The notes: generated from the letters alone by a model not told the origin. DNA of 14,624 nt from Baffinella frigidus (GCA_026770585.1 MU646676.1:321977-336600), one strand, 5' to 3'; positions 7,101 through 13,080 are shown, numbered from the stretch's first letter. Numbers and translations are program-made.

Positions 7101-7200
7101 CTGCGCACCACATCAACAAAGTTACTATGAACCTGCGTACCATCTGCAAGGACCTCCCTCCAGGGAGGGTGTGAGAGTAACCACGGTCTCGTGTTCACGG

Positions 7201-7233
7201 ATTGCTGCGGCTGCAACTTCCCCTCCAGAAACC
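7201..7233 (-). CDS. Exon E copy 3
   Basis: This is identical to copy 4 over FLEGKLQPQQ and preceded by GTCTGCAG. After the shared part the sequence changes to one coding for VNTRPWLL in another frame. That sequence also follows copy 1 in inverse order around 7590, so shuffling among these repeats is likely. Confidence 0.3.
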
Positions 7234-7305
7234 CTGCAGACATCAACCAATGACGTTCTCATCCGGAGACGGAACGAGGCGCGCAGCGCCGGGTGTAGGG
7301 GCTGC

Positions 7306-7370
7306 GTCTCTCGATCTCTCTGTCTCTCTGTCTTTCTGTCTCTCTGTCTCTCTCTGTCTCTCTCTCTCAG
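7306..7370. repeat. CTCTGT/CT microsatellite
   Basis: CTCTCTGT units mixed with CT. It lies between E exon copies 2 and 3. Confidence 0.9.
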
Positions 7371-7394
7371 CCGACCCCCAAATCCAGGAATCTG

Positions 7395-7427
7395 GCGTAG
7401 CAGGCTGTTGCATCACCTCCATAAACC
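7395..7427 (-). pseudogene. Exon E copy 2, diverged
   Basis: The same GTGCGCAG acceptor is followed by a sequence reading FMEVMQQPATP in the E frame. About half of the residues match the other copies. The upstream intron (7428-7470) is nearly identical to that of copy 4, including the TTTGTTGATGTGG tract. Confidence 0.3.
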
Positions 7428-7534
7428 CTGCGCACCACATCAACAAAGTTACTATTCAGAATCTGAGCACCCTCTGCAAGGACCTCCTGAGAGTGCGAGA
7501 ATAACCACGGTCGCATGTTCTTGTGAGGAGCGGT

Positions 7535-7567
7535 TTTCACGTCTTGTAAACTTCCCTTTCAGTAACC
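7535..7567 (-). pseudogene. Exon E copy 1, diverged
   Basis: The minus strand has CTACCCGCAG, then residues LLKGKFTRRE in the frame that gives FLEGKLQPQQ elsewhere. It is the most diverged of the four copies. It is recognised mainly by the acceptor and the L-G-K pattern. Confidence 0.25.
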
Positions 7568-7620
7568 CTGCGGGTAGCATCACCCACGGTCTCGTGTTTA
7601 TCATAGCGGGACGTGTGTAG

Positions 7621-7920
7621 AGCGGTTGTAACATCTGTTTGCGAATCTCATCCATTGCCCTCTAACCTAACCGGAATTTCACATTGAATTCAAGGTAAAA
7701 AGGTCCTCGGTCGCTGATAAGTGGCCATCACGCCACAGAAGTCCAGCGGAATGGGAGAGTTGGGTGATAACTGGGGAGGGGGCCAAAAAGAGAATCACGG
7801 TTACGAGCCTCGAATTACTGACAACATGAACCAAAAACTGTCGCGTCCTGCTTTAGTACTGGCGTGTCCAAGCTTAGTACGGGCCACGTCTCATAAATAC
7901 AAACGGAGTTTCATCGACTT
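7621..7920. other. Mostly unassigned stretch
   Basis: The left 100 bases carry a weak copy of the repeat at 6455. For the rest I see no gene, tandem repeat or strong palindrome. Confidence 0.4.
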
Positions 7921-7934
7921 TGAATGGTGCGGAC

Positions 7935-8046
7935 CTTTGACGGCTTGGTCGATGAAAGAGACGGTTTCGATCAGGAACAGGAGTGGAGCCGTGATCAAGC
8001 CCGACATCGCGAATCGGTATGCGACTGCCATAGCTATTCGACTATC
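7935..8046 (-). CDS. Exon D copy 1, divergent upstream half
   Basis: The minus strand reads RFAMSGLITAPLLFLIETVS then FIDQAVK with AAAG/GTCCGC after it. The core is the same as copy 4 but the bases before AMSG differ. The donor is intact. An open frame continues upstream to about 8090 (HITSGCDSRIAMAVAY), so the true exon start is uncertain. It is the last D copy on the minus strand before the E exons. Confidence 0.35.
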
Positions 8047-8160
8047 ACACCCGCTAGTAATATGGACATATGTACGGTCTTATCCCGTCCGGTTCTAACT
8101 TCATCGCTTCGGCTTTGGCCATCATGATGCGTGTCTAACAAGAAGTTGAATAAGGCGGAC

Positions 8161-8209
8161 CTTCGACGGCTTGGTCGATGAAAGAGACGGTTTCGATCAG
8201 GAACAGGAG
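8161..8209 (-). pseudogene. Exon D copy 2, 5' half replaced by a hairpin
   Basis: The PLLFLIETVSFIDQAVE part and the GAAG/GTCCGC donor are present. Upstream on the minus strand the exon stops at the outer arm of a hairpin element (8210-8337) and the AMS-MLIAA part is missing. It is one of two copies in a 192-base tandem unit. Confidence 0.4.
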
Positions 8210-8337
8210 CGGAATCGACTAAACCTCATCGTTTTCTGGCAACGAAAATTACTACAGAAATACTTTACTATTACTAGTAAGACCCGCTCGTGTAGTAATT
8301 TTCGGTTACCAGCAACGATCAAATTCAATCGATTCCG
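8210..8337. repeat. Hairpin element 3 of the ATTACTACAC family
   Basis: The core GAAAATTACTACA/TGTAGTAATTTTC is present and the outer arms read CGGAATCGA...ATCGTT..CTGG. The loop contains ATTACTAGTAA. It is part of a 192-base tandem unit with the D exon half. Confidence 0.75.
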
Positions 8338-8352
8338 GAGAATAGTGCGGAC

Positions 8353-8401
8353 CTTCGACGGCTTGGTCGATGAAAGAGACGGTTTCGATCAGGAACAGGA
8401 G
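8353..8401 (-). pseudogene. Exon D copy 3, 5' half replaced by a hairpin
   Basis: It has the same structure as copy 2: residues PLLFLIETVSFIDQAVE and an intact donor, with the upstream half replaced by the hairpin at 8402-8529. Copies 2 and 3 are 192 bases apart and almost identical, so the exon half and hairpin were duplicated as one unit. Confidence 0.4.
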
Positions 8402-8529
8402 CGGGATCGATTAAATCTAGTCGTTTCCGGTCAACGAAAATTACTACAGAAATGCATTACTATTACTAGTAAGACCCGCTCGTGTAGTAATTTTCGGTTA
8501 CCAGCAACGATCAAATTCAATCGATTCCG
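8402..8529. repeat. Hairpin element 4 of the ATTACTACAC family
   Basis: It is the tandem copy of the element at 8210-8337 with about 12 differences, mostly in the left arm. The right arms of the two copies are nearly identical. Confidence 0.75.
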
Positions 8530-8544
8530 GAGATTAGTGCGGAC

Positions 8545-8626
8545 CTTCGACGGCTTGGTCGATGAAAGAGACGGTTTCGATCAGGAACAGGAGCGGAGCC
8601 GCGATCAACATCGACATTGCGTTGCC
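8545..8626 (-). CDS. Exon D copy 4: hydrophobic segment, fullest copy
   Basis: The minus strand reads GNAMSMLIAAPLLFLIETVS then FIDQAVE and one base, from a CAG acceptor at 8627 to a GAAG/GTCCGC donor. The length is 82 bases. The run LIAAPLLFLIETVSFI could be a membrane segment or a buried helix. Its start phase agrees with the end of exon C and its end phase with exon E (giving AVE-G-FLEG), but the acceptor lacks a pyrimidine tract. I do not recognise the domain. Confidence 0.4.
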
Positions 8627-9035
8627 CTGCTCGCCAGCGCCCCACCCGCTTAAGTCAACTGCACAACTTATGACCCGCGAACGTAAAATGGCCCTGCTCG
8701 CCAGCGCCCCACCCGCTTAAGTCAACCGCACAACTTATGTCCCGCGGACGTAAAATGGCCCTGCTCGCCAGCGTGCCTCCAAGGTTATTTCTTTTCGTGA
8801 AAAGTCGACACAACAAGCGTGGGTCGTTTCTTCGTGCTGGCCAGAGCCCCACCCCGCTTATGTCAACCGCACAACTTATGTCCCACGCACAAAAGTACAC
8901 CGCGAAGGTTAAGTCAACCCGACAGAGATAGAGCCCAGGCATCGCGTTACCCTGCTCGCCAGCGCCCCACCCGCTTAAGTCAACCGCACAACTTATGTCC
9001 CGCGAACGTAAAGTAGACCGGGAGGGTGAAGTCAA
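8624..9035. repeat. 67-bp tandem repeat, then degenerate copies
   Basis: GCCCTGCTCGCCAGCG starts at 8624, 8691 and 8758, exactly 67 apart. Less regular copies follow at about 8840 and 8947. On the minus strand one frame gives CAVDLSGWGAGEQG in each copy, but 67 is not a multiple of three, so the frame rotates. The unit begins at the acceptor of exon D copy 4. Confidence 0.85.
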
Positions 9036-9055
9036 CCCGGCAGAGATAGCACGAG

Positions 9056-9160
9056 AGGAACATGTGTGCGTGGTGAAAACAGTGTGTGACTAGTCAAAAC
9101 ATGCATGGCTAGCTAAAACAGTGCGTGACTAGTCAAAACAGGGAATGTGAGAGTCCACTC
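9056..9160. repeat. GTGACTAGTCAAAACA repeats
   Basis: Three to four units of about 26 bases (GTGTGACTAGTCAAAACA, GCATGGCTAGCTAAAACA, GCGTGACTAGTCAAAACA). ACTAGT is palindromic. Further units without strict spacing occur at 9509-9590, next to exon C copy 1. Confidence 0.75.
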
Positions 9161-9500
9161 GAGGATGCTAGATGAACCTTTTTAAACCCTTCAGGGCTGC
9201 TACGGATTTAAAAGTGCGACAGTAAAAGTATTTTGAAGGACTGTGGCGAAGAAGAAAAGAATATTCCAGAATATATTAAAGGCCTTGCGCCCCTCAAATC
9301 ATGAGAAACGTCGTCTTTCTATGGGAAATCCGAGGATCATAATCAAAACGATCACGGATTTCGGATAATATTGACTAACCTCGCGTCTATCTTGAATCTT
9401 TATTTTGCTCGGCTAGGGGAGGTGTACGCCAATGACGTTCACACCCTCCGGACGTGACTGGTACAGATCTTTAAACCCCACATTTAAACAGGCCCCTCTA
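9161..9500. other. Unassigned stretch
   Basis: I see no gene, RNA gene, tandem repeat or long palindrome. The composition is less repetitive than its surroundings. Confidence 0.4.
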
Positions 9501-9600
9501 GCATTCTTGCGTGAGTAGTCAAAACAGCGTGAAAGAAAGGCAAAACAACGTGCATCTGGTCAAAACATCGCAACTGGTCAAAAAATCGGCGGGCACTCAC

Positions 9601-9711
9601 CTCCGGGCGCTTGAGCGCAAGCTGCATTTTCGAAGCGCCCTTCCGGATGGACGTGATCACGGACACGAACTCGTCCTCCGCTACTGTCGCGTCCCCGTCC
9701 GAGTCCGCCAA
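9601..9711 (-). CDS. Exon C copy 1: second EF-hand loop
   Basis: The minus strand has AACAG before 9711 and GAG/GTGAGT, a textbook donor, after 9601. The exon is 111 bases, exactly 37 codons. It starts LADSDGDATVAEDEFVSVIT and continues SIRKGASKMQLALKRPE. The loop is D-S-D-G-D-A-T-V-A-E-D-E: Asp at 1, 3 and 5, Val at 8 and Glu at 12. This is a complete EF-hand loop and exit helix. A slightly longer exon using TTTAG upstream, adding FEQ, is also possible. The AT-rich stretch at 9722-9780 precedes it on the minus strand. Confidence 0.65.
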
Positions 9712-12239
9712 CTGTTCGAATGCTAAATTATTATTATCAATAATAAAAAATACTAATTATTATCATAATAATAATAAGTGAAAATAAAAATGAAACACTG
9801 CCCTTTCAACACATGATTCCGCGCGTCCAGATCCTGTTCGAATCGTGCATCAGTCGGGTTGACAGACTTTTCGTAAGTTGACATGCTGGGTTTGCGGTAC
9901 AAATCCGTCAACTTTGGAGCGGAAGAGACACGAACTCGTCGTCCTCTACTGTTGCGTCCCCGTCCGAATCCGCCAACTGAAAAGGACCAAATTTAATGAT
10001 TATTTTTTGGATTTCAGGCGGGTGAGTCATGATCCTCGAAGGCCTGCCAGGCGGAAATCGAGAAAGCTACAATCGGGATTTGGTTCGCTTCGGAGGGCTA
10101 GCGAACGAACCGCGAGCACGGCACGAACTTGACGGGCGTGACCCATAAGCGATGACCTTGGACCCTACGGTAGGCAATCCGTGGGGACATATGGACCTAG
10201 GACCCTACAGTGGGCAATCCGTAGGGACATGGGGGGTGTTCTTACGGAGGGCGTCAGCCTCGATGCCTACTACGCGGGAGAGTTAAATGTCATTTTACGC
10301 CCAGCGTCTTTCTATTATTTTCCCTTGAAATCGGCAAAAGTTGCCGGAAATGCCCACAAATAATTAACTTTGACCCTGCCGGTAACCGCAGGATAAGCTT
10401 TCCGGTTGCCTGGATAAGACAACTACCCCTCCCTCGTAGTAACCCCGCGCCCCGCGCAGCTCCATCGCGCGGACTTGAATCGAGTCACCCATAAGCGATA
10501 AGACCTAGGACCCTACGGTAGGCAATCCGTAGGGACATATAGACCTAGGACCCTACAGTAGGCAATCCGTAGGGACATAGGGGGGGTTCCTACGGATAAG
10601 GTAGGACGCCTTAACCCCGCCAGCGTCCCGCGCAGTTCCACTCCCGAGAAGCACCCGCCTTGTGTTGGCCGACTATTCTCAAGTTGACACGCTGGCTTTG
10701 CCGTACAAATCCGTCAACTTTGGGGCGAAAAAGCGCCCGGGCGCACCAAATCGCTTCGCCCGAATAGACGGAGATAGAGCTAGGCTACCAGTCGACCTGT
10801 CGGCAGCCTAGCTCTGTCTCAGTCGCCTGGCTCTGTGCCCCTGGCTCTGCCTCAGCCTATTTGGGCTACCTGTCGTCTGTCTTAGTCTATTCGGGCAACC
10901 TCTAGCTCTGTCCCACACGAGTTGGTCTCGTCAATTTGAGGAGGCACCAAATCGCTCTGTCTCGAGTCTATTTGGGCCTTGTCTCGAGTCTATTCATAGC
11001 TCTGTCGCGAGTCTATTGGGGCGATGTATGTATGTATCTATCTATCGCGCGGCTGTCTCGAGATGGGAAGGGGGGGGGGGGGGTTTGCTAGCATCGCGCG
11101 GACTTGCCGGGCGTCCGCGTCGACGCCTAACATCCTACGGTAGGCAATCCGTAGGGACATAGGGGGGTTTCAAGACCTAGGACCCTACGGTAGTCAATCC
11201 GTAGAGACATAGGGGGCTTTCCCGCTCCAAAGCGCCCGGGCGCGTCGAGTCTGTGAACCCACATTAATTTCCATACACGTATTAATTAATTGCTTCTGGC
11301 AACGAAAATTACTACACGCTTTGCTCATAAAAGTAATAGTAAAGCGTTTGTGTAGTAAATTTCGTTGCACCAAAAGCAATTAATTAATACTTTTGTGGAG
11401 ATGAACATAGACGGAGACAGAGGTAGGAAGCAGGGGACGTATCCGGGGAAAAACCCAATTTTTCTTTTATTTCCTGGTTTAGGAAAATTACTACACAATT
11501 CGTTTTTACTAGTAATATTAAGGCGTTTGGGGGAGGACCGGGAGCATCGCGCGGACTTGCCGGGCGTCCGCGTCGACGTCTAACACCCTACGGTAGGCAA
11601 TCCGTAGGGACATAGGGGGGTTCCTACGGATAAGGTAGGACGCCTCATCATTTCCCCCCGGATTCTCGGGGGAGACGCGGTTGGAATCCAAGGCAAATGG
11701 ATACGATTCTAGTACGAATCGGTTAGATGGACTGCATCCGTGAAGACCGCGGTGGGTGCTAAGTGGAAGAGGGGGGGCACCGCGAGCATCGCGCGGACTT
11801 GCCGGGCGTCCGCATCGACGCCTAGAGTTTAGGGTTTAGGGTTTAGGGTTTAGAGGTAAGGGTTTTGGGTTTTGGGTTTGGGGTTTTGGGTTTTGGGTTT
11901 ATGGTGAGGGGTTGGGGTTTAGGGGTGAGGGGTTTAGGGTTTAGGGGTTGGGGTTTGGGGCTTAGAATTTAGGGTTTAGGGTTTCGGGTTTAGGGATTAG
12001 AGGTTAGGGGTGAGGGTTTAAGGTTTAAGGTTTAGGGGTTTAGGGTTTAGGGTTTAGGGGTTGGGGTTGGGGTTGGGGTTGGGGTTGGGGTTGGGGTTGG
12101 GGTTGGGGTTGGGGTTGGGGTTGGAGTTGGGGTTGGAGTTGGGGTTGGGGTTGGGGTTGGGGTTGGGGTTGGGGTGCAGGGGTTCAGGGTTTAGAATATA
12201 CCTAGCCCCCCCAGCGCCTTCGGGTTCAGGGTTCAGGGT

Positions 12240-12285
<46 letters not shown>

Positions 12286-12802
12286 GGATGAGGAGGTACC
12301 TAGCCCCCCCAGCGCCCCGCGCAGCTCCTCAGCGGAGAGGCACCCACTGTTGTCCATGTCCATCGACCTGCCGCATACATAATTCATAAGGTGTATATCA
12401 ATATACAATACAGACATCAGTAGCTGTATACATATATATACATATTTATATATATTTTTATAACCAACAACGGGGCGGGGTTAGCCCATACCACTGTTGC
12501 CTGATCCTCCTTGATCCCCCGGAAAAGGGGGATCAGTCAACAGTTGTATGTGGATGGGGTTCAGGGTTCAGGGTGGAGGCGCCTCTCGTTTTCCTATGAA
12601 ATCGGCCACTCAAGGAGAGAAATGACGGACGTCCCCTGCATTTCGCCAAAAGTCAAATATCCAAAATCGGATGGGTTTCGGGTTTCGGGTTTCGGGTTTC
12701 GGGTTTCGGATTTCGGGTTTCGGGTTTCAAGTTGAGGATTAGGGGTTGAGGGTACCGGCAGAGGTCTCGGAGGATGACGTCAAGCTCCTGGTCCGAGGCA
12801 TC
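9601..12802 (-). CDS. Candidate spliced EF-hand gene, exon chain Z-A-B-C
   Basis: Four short minus-strand exon types join in phase: Z (12802-12756), A (12367-12300), B (best copy 11821-11781) and C (9711-9601). Z ends after two bases of a codon and A supplies the third. A ends after one base and B supplies two. B and C meet at a codon border. The product would have two EF-hands. The first loop is DMDNSGCLSAEE and the second is DSDGDATVAEDE; both have acidic residues at loop positions 1 and 3 and Glu at 12. The join B-C puts residues AMLALA before the second loop, the same spacing as calmodulin helices (MINEV before D). EF-hand proteins bind calcium as sensors or buffers. The N-terminus and the end of the gene are not identified. 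The introns hold telomere-like and palindromic repeats. Exon joining is inferred from borders and phase only; no transcript was seen. Confidence 0.55.
9722..9780. repeat. AT-rich TTATTAT palindromic tract
   Basis: TTATTATTATCAATAATAA and ATTATTATCATAATAATAAT are self-complementary. On the minus strand the tract lies immediately upstream of exon C copy 1 and provides its T-rich acceptor region. Confidence 0.6.
9875..9916. repeat. GGTACAA-core repeat, AAGTTGAC/GTCAACTT arms
   Basis: AAGTTGACATGCTGG is followed by GCGGTACAAATCC and GTCAACTTTGG. It is a diverged member of the group, with the loop in the other orientation. It adjoins the break in exon C copy 2. Confidence 0.6.
9926..9976 (-). pseudogene. 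Exon C copy 2, truncated by a GGTACAA-core repeat
   Basis: The minus strand has CCTTTTCAG, a good pyrimidine-rich acceptor, then LADSDGDATVEDDEFVS. The calcium loop is kept with one substitution. After the codons for FVS the sequence changes abruptly and soon enters the AAGTTGAC/GGTACAA repeat at 9875-9916. The rest of the exon and its GTGAGT donor are absent. Its acceptor supports the exon start chosen for copy 1. Confidence 0.55.
10161..10230. repeat. CCTACGG-TAGGCAAT-CCGTAGG palindromic repeat, two units
   Basis: A seven-base stem pair CCTACGG/CCGTAGG surrounds TAGGCAAT, preceded by GACCTAGGA and followed by GACATA. Units start at 10164 and 10204, about 40 apart, with small changes (CCTACAG, CCGTGGG). 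Confidence 0.75.
10449..10480 (-). pseudogene. Fused fragments of exons B and A
   Basis: One minus-strand frame reads IQVRAM directly followed by ELRGARG. These are pieces of exon B (QVRAM) and exon A (ELRGA) joined without an intron and in the opposite order to the main chain. The stretch is short, so chance similarity is not excluded. It would fit rearrangement between exon copies. Confidence 0.3.
10503..10610. repeat. CCTACGG-TAGGCAAT-CCGTAGG palindromic repeat, two units
   Basis: Units start at 10512 and 10552. They are followed by TTCCTACGGATAAGGTAGGA, which also follows the unit at 11587. Confidence 0.8.
10613..10665 (-). pseudogene. Degraded exon A-like EF-hand half
   Basis: One minus-strand frame reads GGCFSGVELRGTLAGL, which matches exon A residues SGCLSAEELRGALGGL in order. 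The first calcium ligands are absent and no GT follows the exon end. It lies beside the CCTACGG palindromic repeats. It is probably an old, non-functional exon copy. Confidence 0.45.
10681..10722. repeat. GGTACAA-core repeat, AAGTTGAC/GTCAACTT arms
   Basis: It is nearly identical to 9875-9916: AAGTTGACACGCTGG, CCGTACAAATCC, GTCAACTTTGG. A right half only is found at 635-658 and a reverse-oriented copy at 13732-13774. Confidence 0.65.
10771..10820. repeat. GAGATAGAGCTAGGCT hairpin
   Basis: The 16-base arms have one mismatch (GAGATAGAGC versus GAGACAGAGC) around an 18-base loop. Confidence 0.75.
10811..11025. repeat. Degenerate CTAGCTCTGTCTCAGTCTATTTGGGC minisatellite
   Basis: The pieces GCTCTGTCTC, AGTCTATT and GGGC recur in varied order about six times. 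Another unit lies at 13673-13698. Confidence 0.65.
11070..11083 (+). repeat. Run of 14 G
   Basis: This homopolymer sits three bases from the end of exon B copy 3, whose donor is missing. Confidence 0.95.
11086..11126 (-). pseudogene. Exon B copy 3, donor lost
   Basis: The third copy has a TTAG acceptor and reads VDADARQVRAMLA over 41 bases. The bases after the exon are AAACCC, with no GT. The exon abuts a run of 14 G on the plus strand. The reading frame is perfect but the donor is missing, so it is probably not spliced. Confidence 0.45.
11131..11210. repeat. CCTACGG-TAGGCAAT-CCGTAGG palindromic repeat, two units
   Basis: Units start at 11134 and 11184. The first directly adjoins the acceptor of exon B copy 3. 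Confidence 0.8.
11270..11399. repeat. Hairpin element 5 of the ATTACTACAC family
   Basis: The outer arms GTATTAATTAATTGCTT are an exact match to each other and occur in no other member. The inner core is CAACGAAAATTACTACAC against GTGTAGTAAATTTCGTTG. The loop has AAAGTAATAGTAAAGC. Confidence 0.8.
11471..11530. repeat. Left half of an ATTACTACAC-family hairpin
   Basis: GGAAAATTACTACACAATTC, then ACTAGTAATATTAAGGCGTT. This covers the left core and loop of the family; the right arm is missing and the sequence runs on to exon B copy 2. Confidence 0.6.
11539..11579 (-). CDS. Exon B copy 2
   Basis: This is a second 41-base copy with a TTAG acceptor and CCG/GTCCTC donor. It reads VDADARQVRAMLP; the last residue differs and the split codon becomes Asp instead of Gly. 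The length and both borders are the same as copy 1, which lies about 240 bases away. A palindromic CCTACGG repeat sits just upstream on the minus strand. It could be an alternative or mutually exclusive exon, or an unused duplicate. Confidence 0.45.
11587..11645. repeat. CCTACGG-TAGGCAAT-CCGTAGG palindromic repeat, one unit
   Basis: One unit, at the acceptor side of exon B copy 2, with the TTCCTACGGATAAGGTAGGA tail as at 10590. Confidence 0.8.
11648..11745 (-). repeat. Dispersed repeat with CCCCCGGATT palindrome, copy 2 inverted
   Basis: Its reverse complement reads CACGGATGCAGTCCATCTAA, CGATTCGTACT, ATCCATT and then TCCCCCGAGAATCCGGGGGG. This matches 6455-6548 in order with small gaps. Confidence 0.65.
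11781..11821 (-). CDS. Exon B copy 1: EF-hand linker and helix
   Basis: The 41-base minus-strand exon lies between a CTAG acceptor and GCG/GTGCCC. It reads two bases, then VDADARQVRAMLA. The two leading bases complete a Gly codon started by exon A (GGL-G-VDADARQ). DARQVRAML has the pattern of the helix before an EF-hand loop. It is the copy closest to exon A and has intact borders, so it is the best candidate for use. Confidence 0.55.
11824..12060 (+). repeat. Telomere-like array (TTTAGGG with TTTGGGG variants)
   Basis: Four TTTAGGG units start right at the acceptor of exon B copy 1 and are followed by mixed variants. The array lies in the intron between exons A and B. Confidence 0.85.
12057..12175 (+). 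repeat. GGGGTT hexamer array
   Basis: About 19 units of GGGGTT with two A substitutions. This is the ciliate-type telomere sequence and is strongly G-quadruplex-prone. The GLGLGL open frame over it is an artefact. Confidence 0.95.
12202..12218 (-). pseudogene. 3' end of exon A, truncated copy
   Basis: The last 17 bases of exon A (residues ALGGL) are present with the same TAG/GT border, here GTATAT. Upstream the sequence passes directly into TTCAGGG repeats. The identical splice border supports it being a real exon end, but the calcium loop is missing. Confidence 0.45.
12223..12295 (+). repeat. GGGTTGA heptamer array
   Basis: About nine units, ending five bases from the donor of exon A. Confidence 0.9.
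12300..12367 (-). CDS. Exon A: first EF-hand calcium loop
   Basis: The minus strand has GGCAG before position 12367 and TAG/GTACCT after 12300. The 68-base exon reads one base, 22 codons, one base. It encodes SMDMDNSGCLSAEELRGALG followed by GL. The loop is D-M-D-N-S-G-C-L-S-A-E-E: Asp at 1 and 3, Ser at 5, Gly at 6, Leu at 8 and Glu at 12, a canonical EF-hand. The helix after it, ELRGAL, is also typical. Both flanking introns contain heptamer repeats. A partial copy lies at 12202-12218 and degraded ones at 10449-10462 and 10613-10665. Confidence 0.65.
12512..12535. repeat. TGATCCCCC hairpin
   Basis: TGATCCCCC and GGGGGATCA pair around a six-base loop GGAAAA. The stem is nine bases. Confidence 0.7.
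12674..12730 (+). repeat. GGGTTTC heptamer array
   Basis: About eight units, another 7-base relative of TTTAGGG. Shorter patches lie at 12880-12922. Confidence 0.9.
12756..12802 (-). CDS. Exon Z copy a: EF-hand entering helix, intact GT donor
   Basis: The minus strand reads DASDQELDVILRDLC plus two bases of the next codon, then a GTACCC donor. The pattern SDQELD-hydrophobic-LRDL resembles the first helix of a calmodulin-type EF-hand. Upstream of about 12810 the similarity to the longer copy b fades, so this copy may be 5'-truncated. Its phase fits exon A at 12367: the joined residues are LRDLCRSMDMD, which puts the helix at the correct distance from the first calcium ligand. The fit to EF-hand structure is strong; use of the exon is inferred. 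Confidence 0.55.
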
Positions 12803-12923
12803 CACCAAAATCGGATCGGGGATCCCCCAAAAATATTTATCATAAGTACTCGCCGCGATTAAATTGGTTCAACGCAGGAATCGGGTTTCGGGTTAAGGGT
12901 TGAGGGTTTAGGGTTGAGGGTGC

Positions 12924-13018
12924 CTGAAGAGGTCTCGGAGCATGACGTCAAGCTCCTGGTCCGAGACATCCCCGAACTTCTGCTTGAGCACCTGCCCCCC
13001 GACGCACTCCACGTCAGA
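12924..13018 (-). CDS. Exon Z copy b: longest EF-hand helix exon, GC donor
   Basis: This is the fullest copy of exon Z. It follows a GAAG acceptor at 13019 and reads SDVECVGGQVLKQKF, then GDVSDQELDVMLRDLF, without a stop. At the position where copy a has GTACCC, this copy has GCACCC, a GT to GC change. GC-AG introns are a known minor class, so it may still splice. The next sequences on the minus strand are TTGAGGG and TTTAGGG variants. Part of this exon and its upstream intron is duplicated in inverted orientation near 14.3 kb. Confidence 0.5.
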
Positions 13019-13080
13019 CTTCACTACAATGGATAGTGAATATAATTTCACTATAGATAGTGTACATAGTGAATACATTA
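12971..13080. repeat. Inverted 110-base duplication, arm 1
   Basis: It is the reverse complement of 14256-14365 without gaps and with two mismatches (108 of 110). It covers part of Z exon copy b and 60 bases of its upstream TATAGTG intron. Confidence 0.9.

Noticed and set aside
8624-8824. CRISPR-like array
   Set aside because: The 67-base units are directly adjacent with no distinct spacers, and the sequence is eukaryotic.
12061-12249. GLGLGL open frame
   Set aside because: It is the direct translation of the GGGGTT array.
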